From Chimonanthus salicifolius (taxonomy: Eukaryota; Streptophyta; Magnoliopsida; Laurales; Calycanthaceae): a stretch of DNA of 64,000 nucleotides. The stretch spans positions 38,066,069 through 38,130,068 of the forward strand of contig CM023535.1 of the NCBI GenBank assembly GCA_013350335.1. Direction: 5' to 3'. Position 1 is the stretch's first letter. Each line of letters starts with the position of its first letter. The position numbers were made by a program, and so were the translations under genes. The notes beneath the pieces were generated by a model. The model had not been told where the DNA came from. It saw only the letters and a list, made by a program, of their open reading frames with translations, and did no database searches. Positions 35,046-46,423 of this stretch are shown here, in pieces.

Positions 35046-38000
35046 TGTTACACCCAGATTTTTCATTTCATAAATAAATTGGATTTGTCGATTTAAATTG
35101 CTAAATTGGTTGAATTTAAGATTAGAAATTGAAATGGATCTTAGATGGGTAAGGAGTTGGGTCATTAACCCAATTAAGATCCAACGGATCATGGATAGGG
35201 TTTGATTTGAAAGTAATTGGCAAATGTACTTAAATGGGTCAATTGCCCAATTGGGACCCAATGGGTCATAGATGAGCTGATTTTAGGGCAAATGGGTAAG
35301 GTTAAATTAATTGGGTCAGCTATCCAATTAAGACCCAAATCCACCTCATCAAGTGAGGTGGCAAATGGATGATGTGGCAAGCATGGAAACCAACTAAGAC
35401 AAGGTGCCACATCATCAGGTAATATGGCAAGGATGGTATGGTCGGCTAAGTCATGGTTGACTTGGTCAACCATGAGTGAGCTCAATTGAGTTCAAGAGTA
35501 AATTGGATTAAATATTCAATTGAGTTAAATTGACTTGAGTTAGGGAATGAGTTCACATACATTAAATAAACTTGAGTTGAGTATGAGTTAAGATGGAAGT
35601 TGAGGAGACTTCCAACTCAAGCTGAGTTGAATAGAAAGATGGAAAGTCTCCATCTCAAGGGAAATGGAACCCATGCACACATTGGGAATACAATGGGATT
35701 CATTGGTTTAAGCCAAGAGTCTCCTTGGTTAAGCCAATGGACTCGTTGGTCAAAGGAAACATTATGAGGAGGAATGAAGGGTCTTGAGTGGTATACAAAG
35801 GGACCAACCAAGGGGCACACTCCACCCCTTGGCCAATCACTCTCTCCAAAAAAAAAGATTTCTCATCTTCTTTTCTCTCTCTCTCCCATTTACACCATTG
35901 TGCCTAGAGGATCACTGAAGAACAAAGGAAACAAAGATTAAGGAAGGAATACAGATTAAAAAGAAACGAAGGAGACAGAAAAGATATGTTTTAAGTATAA
36001 GAACAATGTAGGATTAATATTACGGGGAAATCATAGTTTTGGTCATGGTATGGCTGAACCTATAGGTTCCATATCTGATTGAAGGGGTGACCAAACTGTC
36101 ATAGGGTCATGGAAATGGGATGTCCATTTGGAGAATGGATATGCGGTGGAAACAAGGTTGATGTCCAGATTCCAGTTGTAAACCAAGAATTGAAAGAATA
36201 ATGAAACGGACTCTAGTCTATGCTAGAGGGTAGAATAAATTCACCAAGAGTTACATGATTGATGTTATTTATGTTTTAAATTAATAAGGAATGGATCTCA
36301 TGAAGAAAGGTCTAGCCAAGGAATCAAACAAAGGAGACTAACAAACAGTCAGTATACTGAATCCCAGATTCAGTCGACCGAACTGGTATTGGACGAAGCA
36401 GAATATAGTTTCTGGGAGTTTCAGCCTACTGAATCTGGGATTTAGTTGACTGAACTGGTGTGGCTGAAGACAGAAAACCATTTCTAGGAGTTTCAGCCAA
36501 CTGAATCTTGTGATTCAATCGATTGAAAGGAGATGTAACAAATAAGTAAAAGGATCATGCGTGTTTCAGCCGACTAAATCTGTGATTCAGTCGACTAAAT
36601 GATTACTTATCAAACAAGGAAACCGTTGGTTGAGGATTCAGTCGACTGAATCTATACTGGCCGAACACACAGATAATCTGATTCAAAGTTAGCCGACTGA
36701 ATCTGTGATTTAATCGACTGAAAGGGGTTTGACCGAGGATACAAAGGGTTTGACTCAGAGTCAGTCAACTAAATCTGTGATTCAGTCGAATGAAAGGTTA
36801 GTGACTCAAGGAATAACAGTACTGAGTTGGGTTTTAGCCGATTGAAAATGTATTTTAGTCGACTGAAACTCTGCGACAAGGCAGAACACTGTAGCTAAGC
36901 GTGATTCAGTCGACTGAAATGAAAAGTTGATTTTTTTTATTTGATGATTCCAGAAACCTCAGTCTATCTGGAAGGATGTAAGGGATGATTTAAATGAAAT
37001 GGATAATTAAAATTGATTATTATATACGATTGAATTTAATAAAGAAAGGAGATTCGCAAGGGGTGTTGCGATTCATTTCGACGTGATCGTTGAACGTGGT
37101 ATTCACAAAAACAGCAAGGATACTATACTGGACTTTGGTAGGATTCCTACCTTGTTGAGATGCATATGGATCTTATATATTACTGGTTTTTATTTCAGTA
37201 CAATGTTTATTTTGGTAAATCAAATTGTATAAGATTTATGAACTGAATTTCAATATGATTTGATATGAAATGGCATTTTTACATTCATGATATCATGTCC
37301 ATGGGAGGAAATATATGGGACAGCAAGCCGAGTTATGAGCTGTCCGGACATGACTTGGGGCTTGAGACTAGTTTGCAAAAAGCTATGTGAACCATTGATA
37401 TGTTGGCCTTGTCCGGGATTGCTAGATAGGGGTACGGCGCAATTTGGGCCAAACAGCTCCGGGGTAACCAGTCCAAAAACCCTGCACAGAGGGAGGAGTC
37501 CACGCTCTATCGGTAATTCCGATTAACACACATGGGGAGGTATAACAGTGACCTGGTGGTGCCGTCACAAAACACTGCGGGCGTAAATGGCCAAGGGAAC
37601 ACCTTGATATGGTTTCGTTATATCAAGGAAAATGTTGTTATGATTTGTATGGTGTTTGATATGGAAATTGGGTGAGGGATCATTGGCATATGACACCCAT
37701 GACGTGACACATACATTTGCATGATTTGAATATGATTATCATGCACTATTTTTGGTACTATGATATGTTTAATGTTTATAATATGATGTCCTTATTCTGA
37801 TTTGTATATTGATCCTATGTGTATAACCCTATTTGGAATTCCTACTGGGCGCGTTGACTAACGCCCTACTTCTACCCTTTAGATGATGGAATAGGAAATA
37901 GAAAGGACTTGGGATGTGAAGGAAGCCAAGCTTAGGAGCTTGGGCAGATTATGTTTACTTTACTTGATTGAATTTGGAACAATGTGTTTGAGATAATTAG

Positions 38001-38342
38001 CATTTTGGAATTGTAATAACTTAGTTTACTTTGTTATTGTTGGATGATGGTTTTTGGATATTTGAACTTAAGTTAATTTAATAGTGATTCGTTTCCTTGC
38101 TTATCAATATCATGGATATGGAAAGTATTACATTCATATAATATTTCCACAGTTAATTGTAAAGCTTGTGAACAATTTTAGTGGACTTGGTCCACGCACA
38201 CGTATTGGTGGCTAGTTAAGGATCGGGTTTTGAAAACCCGGACTTAGCTCGCATCGTGACGTTCCCGCTCTTTCACACTCTTTATTTAAAAAAAAAAAGT
38301 ATACTCTGATTTTTGGCAAGTGAAAAAGGGCGGGGCGTTACA
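35046..38342 (+). mobile_element. Solo LTR in E2 leader
   Basis: It starts TGTTACACCCAG, ends GGGGCGTTACA and is flanked by AGAAT (35041-35045 and 38343-38347). It has a TTCAGTCGACTGAA array at about 36345-36915, the stem CCTTGATAT/ATATCAAGG at about 37599-37626, and CTAACGCCCTACTTCTACCC with TTTAG at 37857-37882. The region equivalent to the donor reads GATATGTT (about 35980) and is not a good splice donor. It lies about 80 bases downstream of the E2 primer site. Confidence 0.9.
36345..36915 (+). repeat. TTCAGTCGACTGAA array, solo LTR 35046
   Basis: Seven to eight diverged units of the paired palindrome. Some arms differ on both sides, for example TTTCAGCCAACTGAATC with GATTCAATCGATTGAAA near 36490-36528. 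Spacing is 60-75 bp with GGCCGAACACACA-like spacers in places. Confidence 0.85.
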
Positions 38343-38347
38343 AGAAT

Positions 38348-38748
38348 CCCAACTGACTGACTCTTCGGAGCCTGCTGCATGGGGGCCGGATTAAATTACT
38401 TTGATTAGAATCAGACTGTAAGAATTCATCCTGAGAACAACCTTTGATGAGAAAAACAACAGCAAGGGAAGGACAATCACTATAAATTATAGATTTATCA
38501 AACATAGCGAAATAGGTCGTCCCTCTCCTGAACAAGAAACATCATGTGATATCTATAAAATCTCCCCAAAATAAGAAATACAAGATGTCACTTATGCAAT
38601 TTCCCCAAGTAAGGAACATAAGTGATATATAGGACTAAATAGAACTTTCCTCTCCCTATGATTATATGAACAAATATAACTTCAAAGTATGTGAACACAA
38701 GTTCTTATTAACAAACTAAGCCAACCAATGTTTCAATGACTTAGGAAA
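38348..38748 (+). other. E2 untranslated leader (resumed)
   Basis: After the solo LTR, the leader between primer site and gag resumes with ATCAAACATAGCGAAATAGG and CAATTTCCCC-like words. E1 has the same words at about 12738-12830, and D has an expanded version. No gene is seen here. Confidence 0.7.
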
Positions 38749-39039
38749 ATGCCTCTAAAAAGAAGAAATACCCGACAAAACCCACATCAGGAAAAGGGAC
38801 AGGACAGTGTGAACATTCTTGAGGTACCTCCCGAGCTACAGAGCTTAGTGAAAGCAGTAGTCACCTCCGTTCTACAGCAACACCAGAACGGCAATGGAGG
38901 CACTACTTTTAATGAATCTCAGGACCGGACAATGGTCAGAGATTTCCAATAGCAATAGCCCCCTTATTTCAAATGGAAGGAGGGACCCGGAGGAGCGGAG
39001 AACTGGATTGAGAATATCACAAATATCTTGAAGCTGCTT
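38749..39039 (+). pseudogene. gag: E2 gag, N-terminal part
   Basis: MPLKRRNTRQNP opens the frame. VPPELQSLVKAVVTSVLQQ matches E1 and D. Two stops close together near 38950-38960 stand where E1 has Gln codons (CAG to TAG changes). The frame then reads PPYFKWKEGPGGAENW, the start of the capsid domain. A minus-strand LTR with TGCTT duplications interrupts it at 39040, and it resumes at 42279. Confidence 0.85.
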
Positions 39040-41665
39040 TGTAACGCCCCGCCCTTTTTCACTCGCTTCTTCCCGTAAATCAAAGTCTATTTTTTTTTTA
39101 TAACAAAGTAGAGTGATAGAAAGCGGGACGTCACGACGCGAGCTAAGTCCGAACTTCCAAAGTCCAAGCCTTAACTGGCCAACCCTATGTGTGCATGGAC
39201 TAAGTCCACGAAAATGGTTCACACATAACAATATCAACACGCGGAATAAAAATCATAAAATGCGGAATTATAATAGAACCAAGTTTTATTCCATTCAGAT
39301 AGCAAAGTACGTCAAGTCCTTAAACATCATCCAAATATCATAATTATCCGAATAAACATCTAACCATCTAAGTTATTATATTCTGAAATCAAGATACTCA
39401 AAATACAAGTCCATGAGTAACTTTATTAAAAATATAAACTAAAACATCCAAGCTCCTATGCCTGGCCCGTCTTGCATTCATCGTTCCCTTGATTTCCTGT
39501 GTCATCCACTAGGGTAGAAGTAGGGCGGTAGAATAACGCGCCCAGTAGGTATTCCAATTAGGGCTAACACATGGTTAGTACATAACATATATAATATCAT
39601 AATGTCAAAAACCATATAAATCCATGCCATTCAATGAGTCCCACCCATAACATGTACATAAAAGTACCCACCACATAGGTCTTTCGGACGCCCCGACGGA
39701 GTATGGACCCTCCAGTTTCTTCTTGATGGAAAAGCACATCAAGGTATCCCACATAGGTTTTTCGGACGCCCCAACGGAGTGTGGCCCCTCCGGTTACAAA
39801 TACTTCACCCATGCCATGCATGAGATGCCAATGAAACACATGTTATTTTATCATATAAACATAGCATTTAAAATCATAATTTTGAAACATATCTAACACA
39901 TGCTATTTTATCATATAAACATAGCATTTAAAATCATAATTTGAAACATATCCTTTGCAACATATATTCATCAAAAGTAAGATAAAAACAATGTACTTAA
40001 AACCCATGGTTTCAAAGAGGTGGAATCCTACCAAAGACCGCTAACGTGTCCTTGCGTTTTTCGTTCAGTAACCGCTCACAATCGTAAACACCTTGTGAGG
40101 TCCCGTTACCTTATAATATAGCAATCAATCAAAACCAAGTCCCACTTGATTTACAATATTTTAAGTCCATAAACCAATCCCCTTGGGGTTCGGCCATACA
40201 CCATGGCAGTACCCATGGTCTTTCATTTTGACCATATTTACAATAATGCCATTCTTACCATTTTTATGCATTAAGCTAATGATAAACAAGTTAATCATCT
40301 AAGATACATCAACCTTATGCTCAGCAAACATTCCCCATGGGGTTCGGCCATACACCATGGCCGAACCCATGGTTCATTGGTTTCACTTAATTACCAAAAT
40401 GCCATTTTACATAACCCATAATTTGGTTCATGGGGTTCGGCCATACACATGGCTGAACCCATGATGTCTAAGCTTCCATTTTCATCAATAATCCATAATT
40501 AGAAAGTTTTCTAATTTAATCTCCCCCTTCCAAAAACAATCCATTCCTTCCATTCTTAGATCCTTTCTAAATTAAACTCCACCTTCCATATTTAGAAATA
40601 ATCATAGACATACATCTATAGAAATTTCTTCATGGGATTCGGCCATACACATGGCTGAACCCATGATGTCCAACTTCCTAATTATATCACTTCCCATAAA
40701 TCAATGTTCCTTCCAAAGACAATCCAAAAGTCCATAATTAGAAGCTTTCTAATTTAGCAACCAACTTCCATCATTAGAAGCTTTCTAATTTAGCAAACAA
40801 CTTCCATAATTAGAAGCTTTCTAATTTAGTAACCAACTTCCATAATTAGAAAATTTCCCATTTAATAACTATTCTCCAGTTTGATCAATTAACATACATC
40901 AAATATACCAATACAACTCCATGGGGATCGGCCATACACCATGGCTGAACCCTATGGTCCATAATCCTCTTTCTAAAAAAATTATTAAACATTGAACTTC
41001 CATTTAATCAATTAGCATATTAAATCCATCTATATTTTCCCATAGTCTCCATTTAAAATTAAAACATAAATAACCTTTTACATCATTTTAAATCCATTAA
41101 AATTATTAATAGCATGGCCGAACCTATGGTTCATTATCAACATTCATCCCTTAATCTTATTCCATGGTTTCCAAGATCTAAAATTCATGAACATAAGTCC
41201 ATAATTATTTATAGGGTTCGGCCATATTCCATGGCCGAACCCATGGTCTAGAATGTTCACAAAATTCATCCAATCATCCATTAAAAATTGATACCTTAAA
41301 CTATGTCTTTTCATGATTTCTGACCCATAGAAATAATCAAAGTTCCTCCATGGGGTTCGGCCCTTGATCATGGCCGAACCCTATGGTTCATCAACTTCTC
41401 ATTAAAACACCATGATCATCTCCCAATTCTCTTCCATGGGGGTCAGCCATGCACCATGGCCGAACCCTATGGTTCTTTTCTTTTATACAAAAATTATAAA
41501 ATCACTAACCAGTTCCGATTGATTCGTGTTCTTCCAATCCTTCTCCTTTCTTCTTGATTTTTCCCAAGCCGAGAACACCTCTTGCTGGCTGCCTTTTCTT
41601 CCTTCTCTTGATGTATTTCCGTGAATGAGAACTTGAGACAGAGAGGGAGAGAGAGAGAGAGAATT

Positions 41666-41714
<49 letters not shown>

Positions 41715-42273
41715 GGCTATGGTGTAAACCGTGCGCCCCTCTTTGTTCCTCGCTTTTATAAATCCTCCTTGGTCCCAACTTAGAAGGTACCAAGTTAGTA
41801 ATTCCCTTATGCCGTGCGCCCTTGCTTATGTCTCAAATAGAAAGTGCCATGCGCCCCTTCTTCCTCTCTTTTATGAACTCCCATTCGATCCTATTAAGAT
41901 AGCAATTGCTGACCTTGGCTTCCCACTTTAGAGAGTCCTAAATAAAAGATGTCATGTGCCCCTCTTGCCTTTCCTAACAAGGAAAGGACACCTTTCCAAG
42001 ATTCACTAGCCTATCTTATCTTGTATGCGCATAACACATAGATATGCATATGTATACTCGGCCATGGACAATCTTTCTCTAATTTTAGGCATAATGCATG
42101 ATTAATTTAAGTCGGCCACATTTAATTTTCGTTGAAACAAATTCCACAATCTGCTGGGTCTTAATTGGGCAATGACCCAACACTTTACCCATATACGATC
42201 CATATCTAATAATTCACAAATTAAATGGGTAATTTTCATATATATTAATAAATTGAAAATTCGGGGTGTTACA
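39040..42273 (-). mobile_element. Solo LTR (minus strand) in E2 gag
   Basis: It opens TGTAACGCCCCGCCC, closes GGGGTGTTACA and is flanked by TGCTT (39035-39039 and 42274-42278). About nine GGCCGAACC-type hairpins lie at 40190-41470, oriented with the LTR (loop ACACC in plus coordinates). TTCCATAATTAGAAGCTTTC-like direct repeats lie at 40730-40860. A (GA)n run at 41644-41710 is in the leader segment. The donor-like site is GTTAGT (about 41505-41510). The TATA-like site is at about 41753-41760 (minus strand). Confidence 0.9.
41644..41710 (+). repeat. (GA)n microsatellite
   Basis: Two GA runs are separated by GAATTC. In LTR orientation this is (CT)n between the putative TATA box and the putative donor site. 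Confidence 0.92.
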
Positions 42274-42278
42274 TGCTT

Positions 42279-43185
42279 AAGATCACCGATGACCAGAACT
42301 GAATACTACTAGCTACCTCACAACTGGTAGATGATGTCGGCAAATGGTAGAAGGTCATCGAACATCAACAAGCACAGATTCCAGTGGTGGATAGAACAGA
42401 GATAACTTGGGACCAGCTCGTAGGGATATTTTTGGACCATTATTTTCTAGAAGAGGAGAAGGAGCGCCGACACAGGCATTCATAGCTTTGGTCCAAGGCA
42501 CCATTACCGTCTCAGAATATTATCAAGAATTCCTCCATCTATCATGCTATGCCCTATACATGGTAGACACAGAATATAAGAAGGCCCGATAGTTTGAGCG
42601 AGGCCTGCGACCAAACATCAGAGCCAAAGTTACTATTTTCAAATTTGCTACTTTTACAAAAGTGGTCAGTCGAGCCAGTATAGTCGAGTAAGAGCTGATG
42701 GAGATAGTCAGATTAGTGGTGAACAAACGAAGCCAGAGCGGGGAAAATTCTTTTTGCCCTAGCAAGAAATTCAGACCCAACTTTTGGAGAACCTCAGCCT
42801 CCACTACTTCCACTAGTGGTTTTCGTCCCACTCAGTCCTCCACATCAGGACTAGTCTTTCAGTCTCCTCAAGGTGTTATCACCTGTTATCAGTGTGGCCA
42901 ACAGGGCCATGTCAAGAGGGAATGTCCACAGAACAGCAGACCTTCTTACTCCAGGGGTTCTTTCCGTCCTCCAGCCCTGCCAGCTCAGTCACAAGCATCC
43001 AGGGCACACACTGAGACCGGATGGGCACCCATTCCAACAGGATCTAGACGGCTATATACATTAGTTGCTCCTCCAGAGACGGTGGATCACTCGGTGATTC
43101 AAGGTATGGCTGTAGTTGGTAGTTCTTATGCTATTCCATTAATTGATTCAGGAGCATCCCATTCCTTTTATATATGCTACCTTCA
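42279..43185 (+). pseudogene. gag: E2 gag C-terminal part and protease start
   Basis: The capsid domain continues (LLATSQLVDDVGKW, HYFLEEEKE, then a frameshift near 42468, TQAFIALVQGTITVSEYYQEF, FERGLRPNIRAKV) with stops at 42287, 42348, 42588 and 42688. A CCHC knuckle CYQCGQQGHVKREC follows (about 42882-42925). In this copy the knuckle and the protease motif DSGASHSF (Asp codon at 43144) share one frame, which shows the ancestral gag-protease fusion. A frameshift comes directly after SHSF. Confidence 0.88.
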
Positions 43186-44328
43186 TATCTGATACTGCTA
43201 CCTTAGTACAACAACTGTCTACCGCACTCACTATTGTATCCCTTATTGGAGACACATCACTGGGTCTAATCTGCACCTCCGTAGATACTAAACTTGCTGA
43301 GTTTAGATTTAAATTCAACTATCTGGTACTCGAGATGACAGAACACGACATCATATTTGGCATGGACTGGTTGACTATCTTTCAAGTCAGCATTGACCGT
43401 CACCTTCGCATAGTGATATTCTGGTCACCCGAGGAAAAACGGTTTATAGTATATGCCAACAGATAGGATATTCCTATGACTAAGAAATTACATGAAGAAA
43501 TGAACCATCTTGTACTGAACAGTATTAGACTAGACAAGGCGTCGGTGACTGAACTACCTGCTGTAGTGAAAGGCTACACAGGGGTATTTCCGACAGAACT
43601 CCCTGGTTTGCCTCCAAAAAGGGAGATTGACTTCGAGATTAAACCTATCCTGGCACTACTCCTATATCATTGCCTCAATACCGGATGGTCCCTGCAGAAA
43701 TGTCTGAGCTGAAGAAACAAATTGATGAGTTGCTCAGACTAGATGCTTCCGGCACAGCACCTCATCCTGGGGAGCACCGGTATTATTCGTAAAGATGAAG
43801 GATGGTACTCTTCGGATGTGTGTAGATTACAGGAAGATGAATCAGCTGACTATTAGGAACAAGTATCCTCTGCCCAGAATTGATGATCCGTTCGATCAAC
43901 TCAGAGGCTCCAGCCATTTCTTTAAGATTGATCTTATGTCAGGCTACCATCAAATCCGTGTTAGGGATGAGGACATAGAAAATATGGCTTTCAGAACTCG
44001 GTATGGACTGTATAAATATGTATGTGGTCATGCCTTTTGGACACACCAATGCACCAGCCGTGTTCATGGATCTGATGAACAGAATATTCTGTCCTTATCT
44101 GGATAAGTTCGTAATTGTCTTCATTGACGAAATTTTGATTTATTCCACCAGTCGAGAGGAGCATTCTAAGCATCTGAGGATAGTCCTGGACACACTAAAG
44201 AAGAATCAGTTATTTGCCAAAGCAAGCAAGTGCGAGTTCTAGCTATTTGAGGTCAACTTCTTAGGACACGTCATATCAGCAGAAGGAATAGTCGTGGACC
44301 CAGCTAAAGTGGCAGCGTTAGAGACAGG
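43186..44328 (+). pseudogene. E2 pol: protease remainder and RT, with altered catalytic box
   Basis: Protease continues ATFISDTATLVQQLSTALTI in a shifted frame. RT motifs are [32 protein letters not shown], then a shift near 44010 to [19 protein letters not shown]. The catalytic box reads FIDE instead of FIDD (GAA at 44129-44131), which would be expected to abolish polymerase activity. Further frameshifts lie at about 43650 and 43755 and a stop near 44240 (Trp to TAG). The frame reaches VISAEG, then the inserted LTR at 44329 with ACAGG duplications. Confidence 0.88.
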
Positions 44329-46423
44329 TGTAACAACCCGGATTTTCAAGTTATTAATATATATGAAAATTACCCATTTAATTTGTGAATTATTAGATAT
44401 GGACCTTATATGGGTAAAGGGTTGGGTCATTGCCCAATTAAGACCCAACGGATTGTGGAAATGGTTTCAATAAATTAAATGGGCTGAATTAAATATAGAT
44501 AGCATGGCCGTGTATGAAGATTTGTAAATCCATGTTTATGCGCATAAAAGGAACTTGGAAGATTGCTTTGGCTGTGTGTGGGATTTGCACATCCAAGAAG
44601 ATGTGCTAGAATATCTTTAAAAAGCGGATTCCTAAATAAATAAGATTACCTTGGCCGAACATTAGATATCCATATCCAAGGTGATGCGCATAAGATCTCA
44701 AAAAGGGGTCATTTCCCTTGATTAAAAACGGCACTAAAGGAATTGCTAAGTAGGGGCGCTTGGCACCTTCGAAGTTAGGACCAAGTGGAAGTTTATAAAA
44801 GAGAGGCAACACAAAGGCGCACGACAATACACAAAATCAAGTAGGTGTTCTCGGTTAAAGATCATGGAGAGGAGGCTAAAGAAGGAGAAGATTGGAAGAG
44901 CAAGAACAAGTGAAGGAAAATCGGAGGAGTCGTGGAGCTGGTAAGTATTTGATATTTTTGTTTAAAGAAAGGACCATAGGGTTAGGCCTTGGTGTATGGC
45001 CGAACCCCATGGAAGAAAATTGGGAGACGATTATGATAATTTTAATGGAAAGAATGAACCATAGGGTTCGGCCATACACTATGGCCGAACCATAGGGTCC
45101 GGCCATACACCCCATGGAAGGTCATTCGTTATTTTTTATGGGTTGGAAACCATGGAAGAAAATTGAGGGATGAATGTTGAGGTTTTAATGAAAAAGATGG
45201 ACCATAGGGTTCGGCCATGGTGCATGGTCGAACCCCATGGAAAGACATGGTCTAATTTATGGATTTTTAATGATGAAAACTATGGGAGTTGGTTAATAAA
45301 TTTATATGGGTTTAAATAGTTTAAGAGAAGTTGATGAACCATAGGGTTCGGCCATGATGAAGGGCCGAACCCGATGGAGGAACATTGGTGATGTTTTATG
45401 GATGGTATTGTTAAACTTAATTTGATTTATGGGAGGAAAAGATGAATCATAGGGTTCGGCCATGTTGTATGGCCGAACCCCATGTGAAAGGTTACTTATG
45501 AATTATTTTAAATGGATGGAAGGTTTGATGGTTTTAGATGCAATTAGATCATGAAAACCATGGAAGGAATATCAATGATTAAATGGAAGATCATGATTAA
45601 TAATTGTCAAAGAGAAGATTATGAACCATAGGTTTCAGCCATGGTGTATGGCCGAACCCCATGGAAGATGGTTATTAATTTAGAAAGTTTCTAATGATGG
45701 ACCTATGTTTTGGAACCTAAACATAAGTTGTTGGAGGTAATGGCAATATTGTAATATAGGCTAAAAATCAAAGATCATGGGTTTGGCCATGGTGTATGGC
45801 CGAACCCCATGAGGAATGTTTTGGTTATGGATTTGAACAATGGCAATGATGTAAATAAGTGTGAAAAATGATAGACCATGGGTTCGGCCATGGTGAATGG
45901 CCGTACCCCATGGGGAATGATATATGGTTTTCATGAATGAAGGGTTAGAATAATGGAATGATAGCCATGGATGGCAATATGGTAATTAAGTAGAATTAAT
46001 GGACCTTGGGTTCAACCATGGTGTGTGGCCGAACCCCATGGGGAAGGTTTGATGGACTTAAGGTTTATGCATATTAAATGAATAGATAAGTATAATGGCA
46101 ATATTGTAATTAAGTGAATTAATGGACCATGGGTTCGGCCATGGTGTATGGCCGAACCCCATGAGGAACGTGTTATGGACTTAGACATTTTTTGTAAATC
46201 AAATGGGACATGATTTTAATTGATTGATATATTATAAGGTAACGGGACCTCACAAGGTGTGTAAGATCGTGAGAGGTTACCGGACGAAAGCGCAAGGACA
46301 CGTTAGTGGTCTTTGGTAGGATTCCACCTCTTTGAAACCATGAGTTTATGTACAATGTTCTTATTTATTTTTGATGAATTTATGTTGCAAAGGATATGTT
46401 TTAAATTGTGAGTTTTTGTAACA

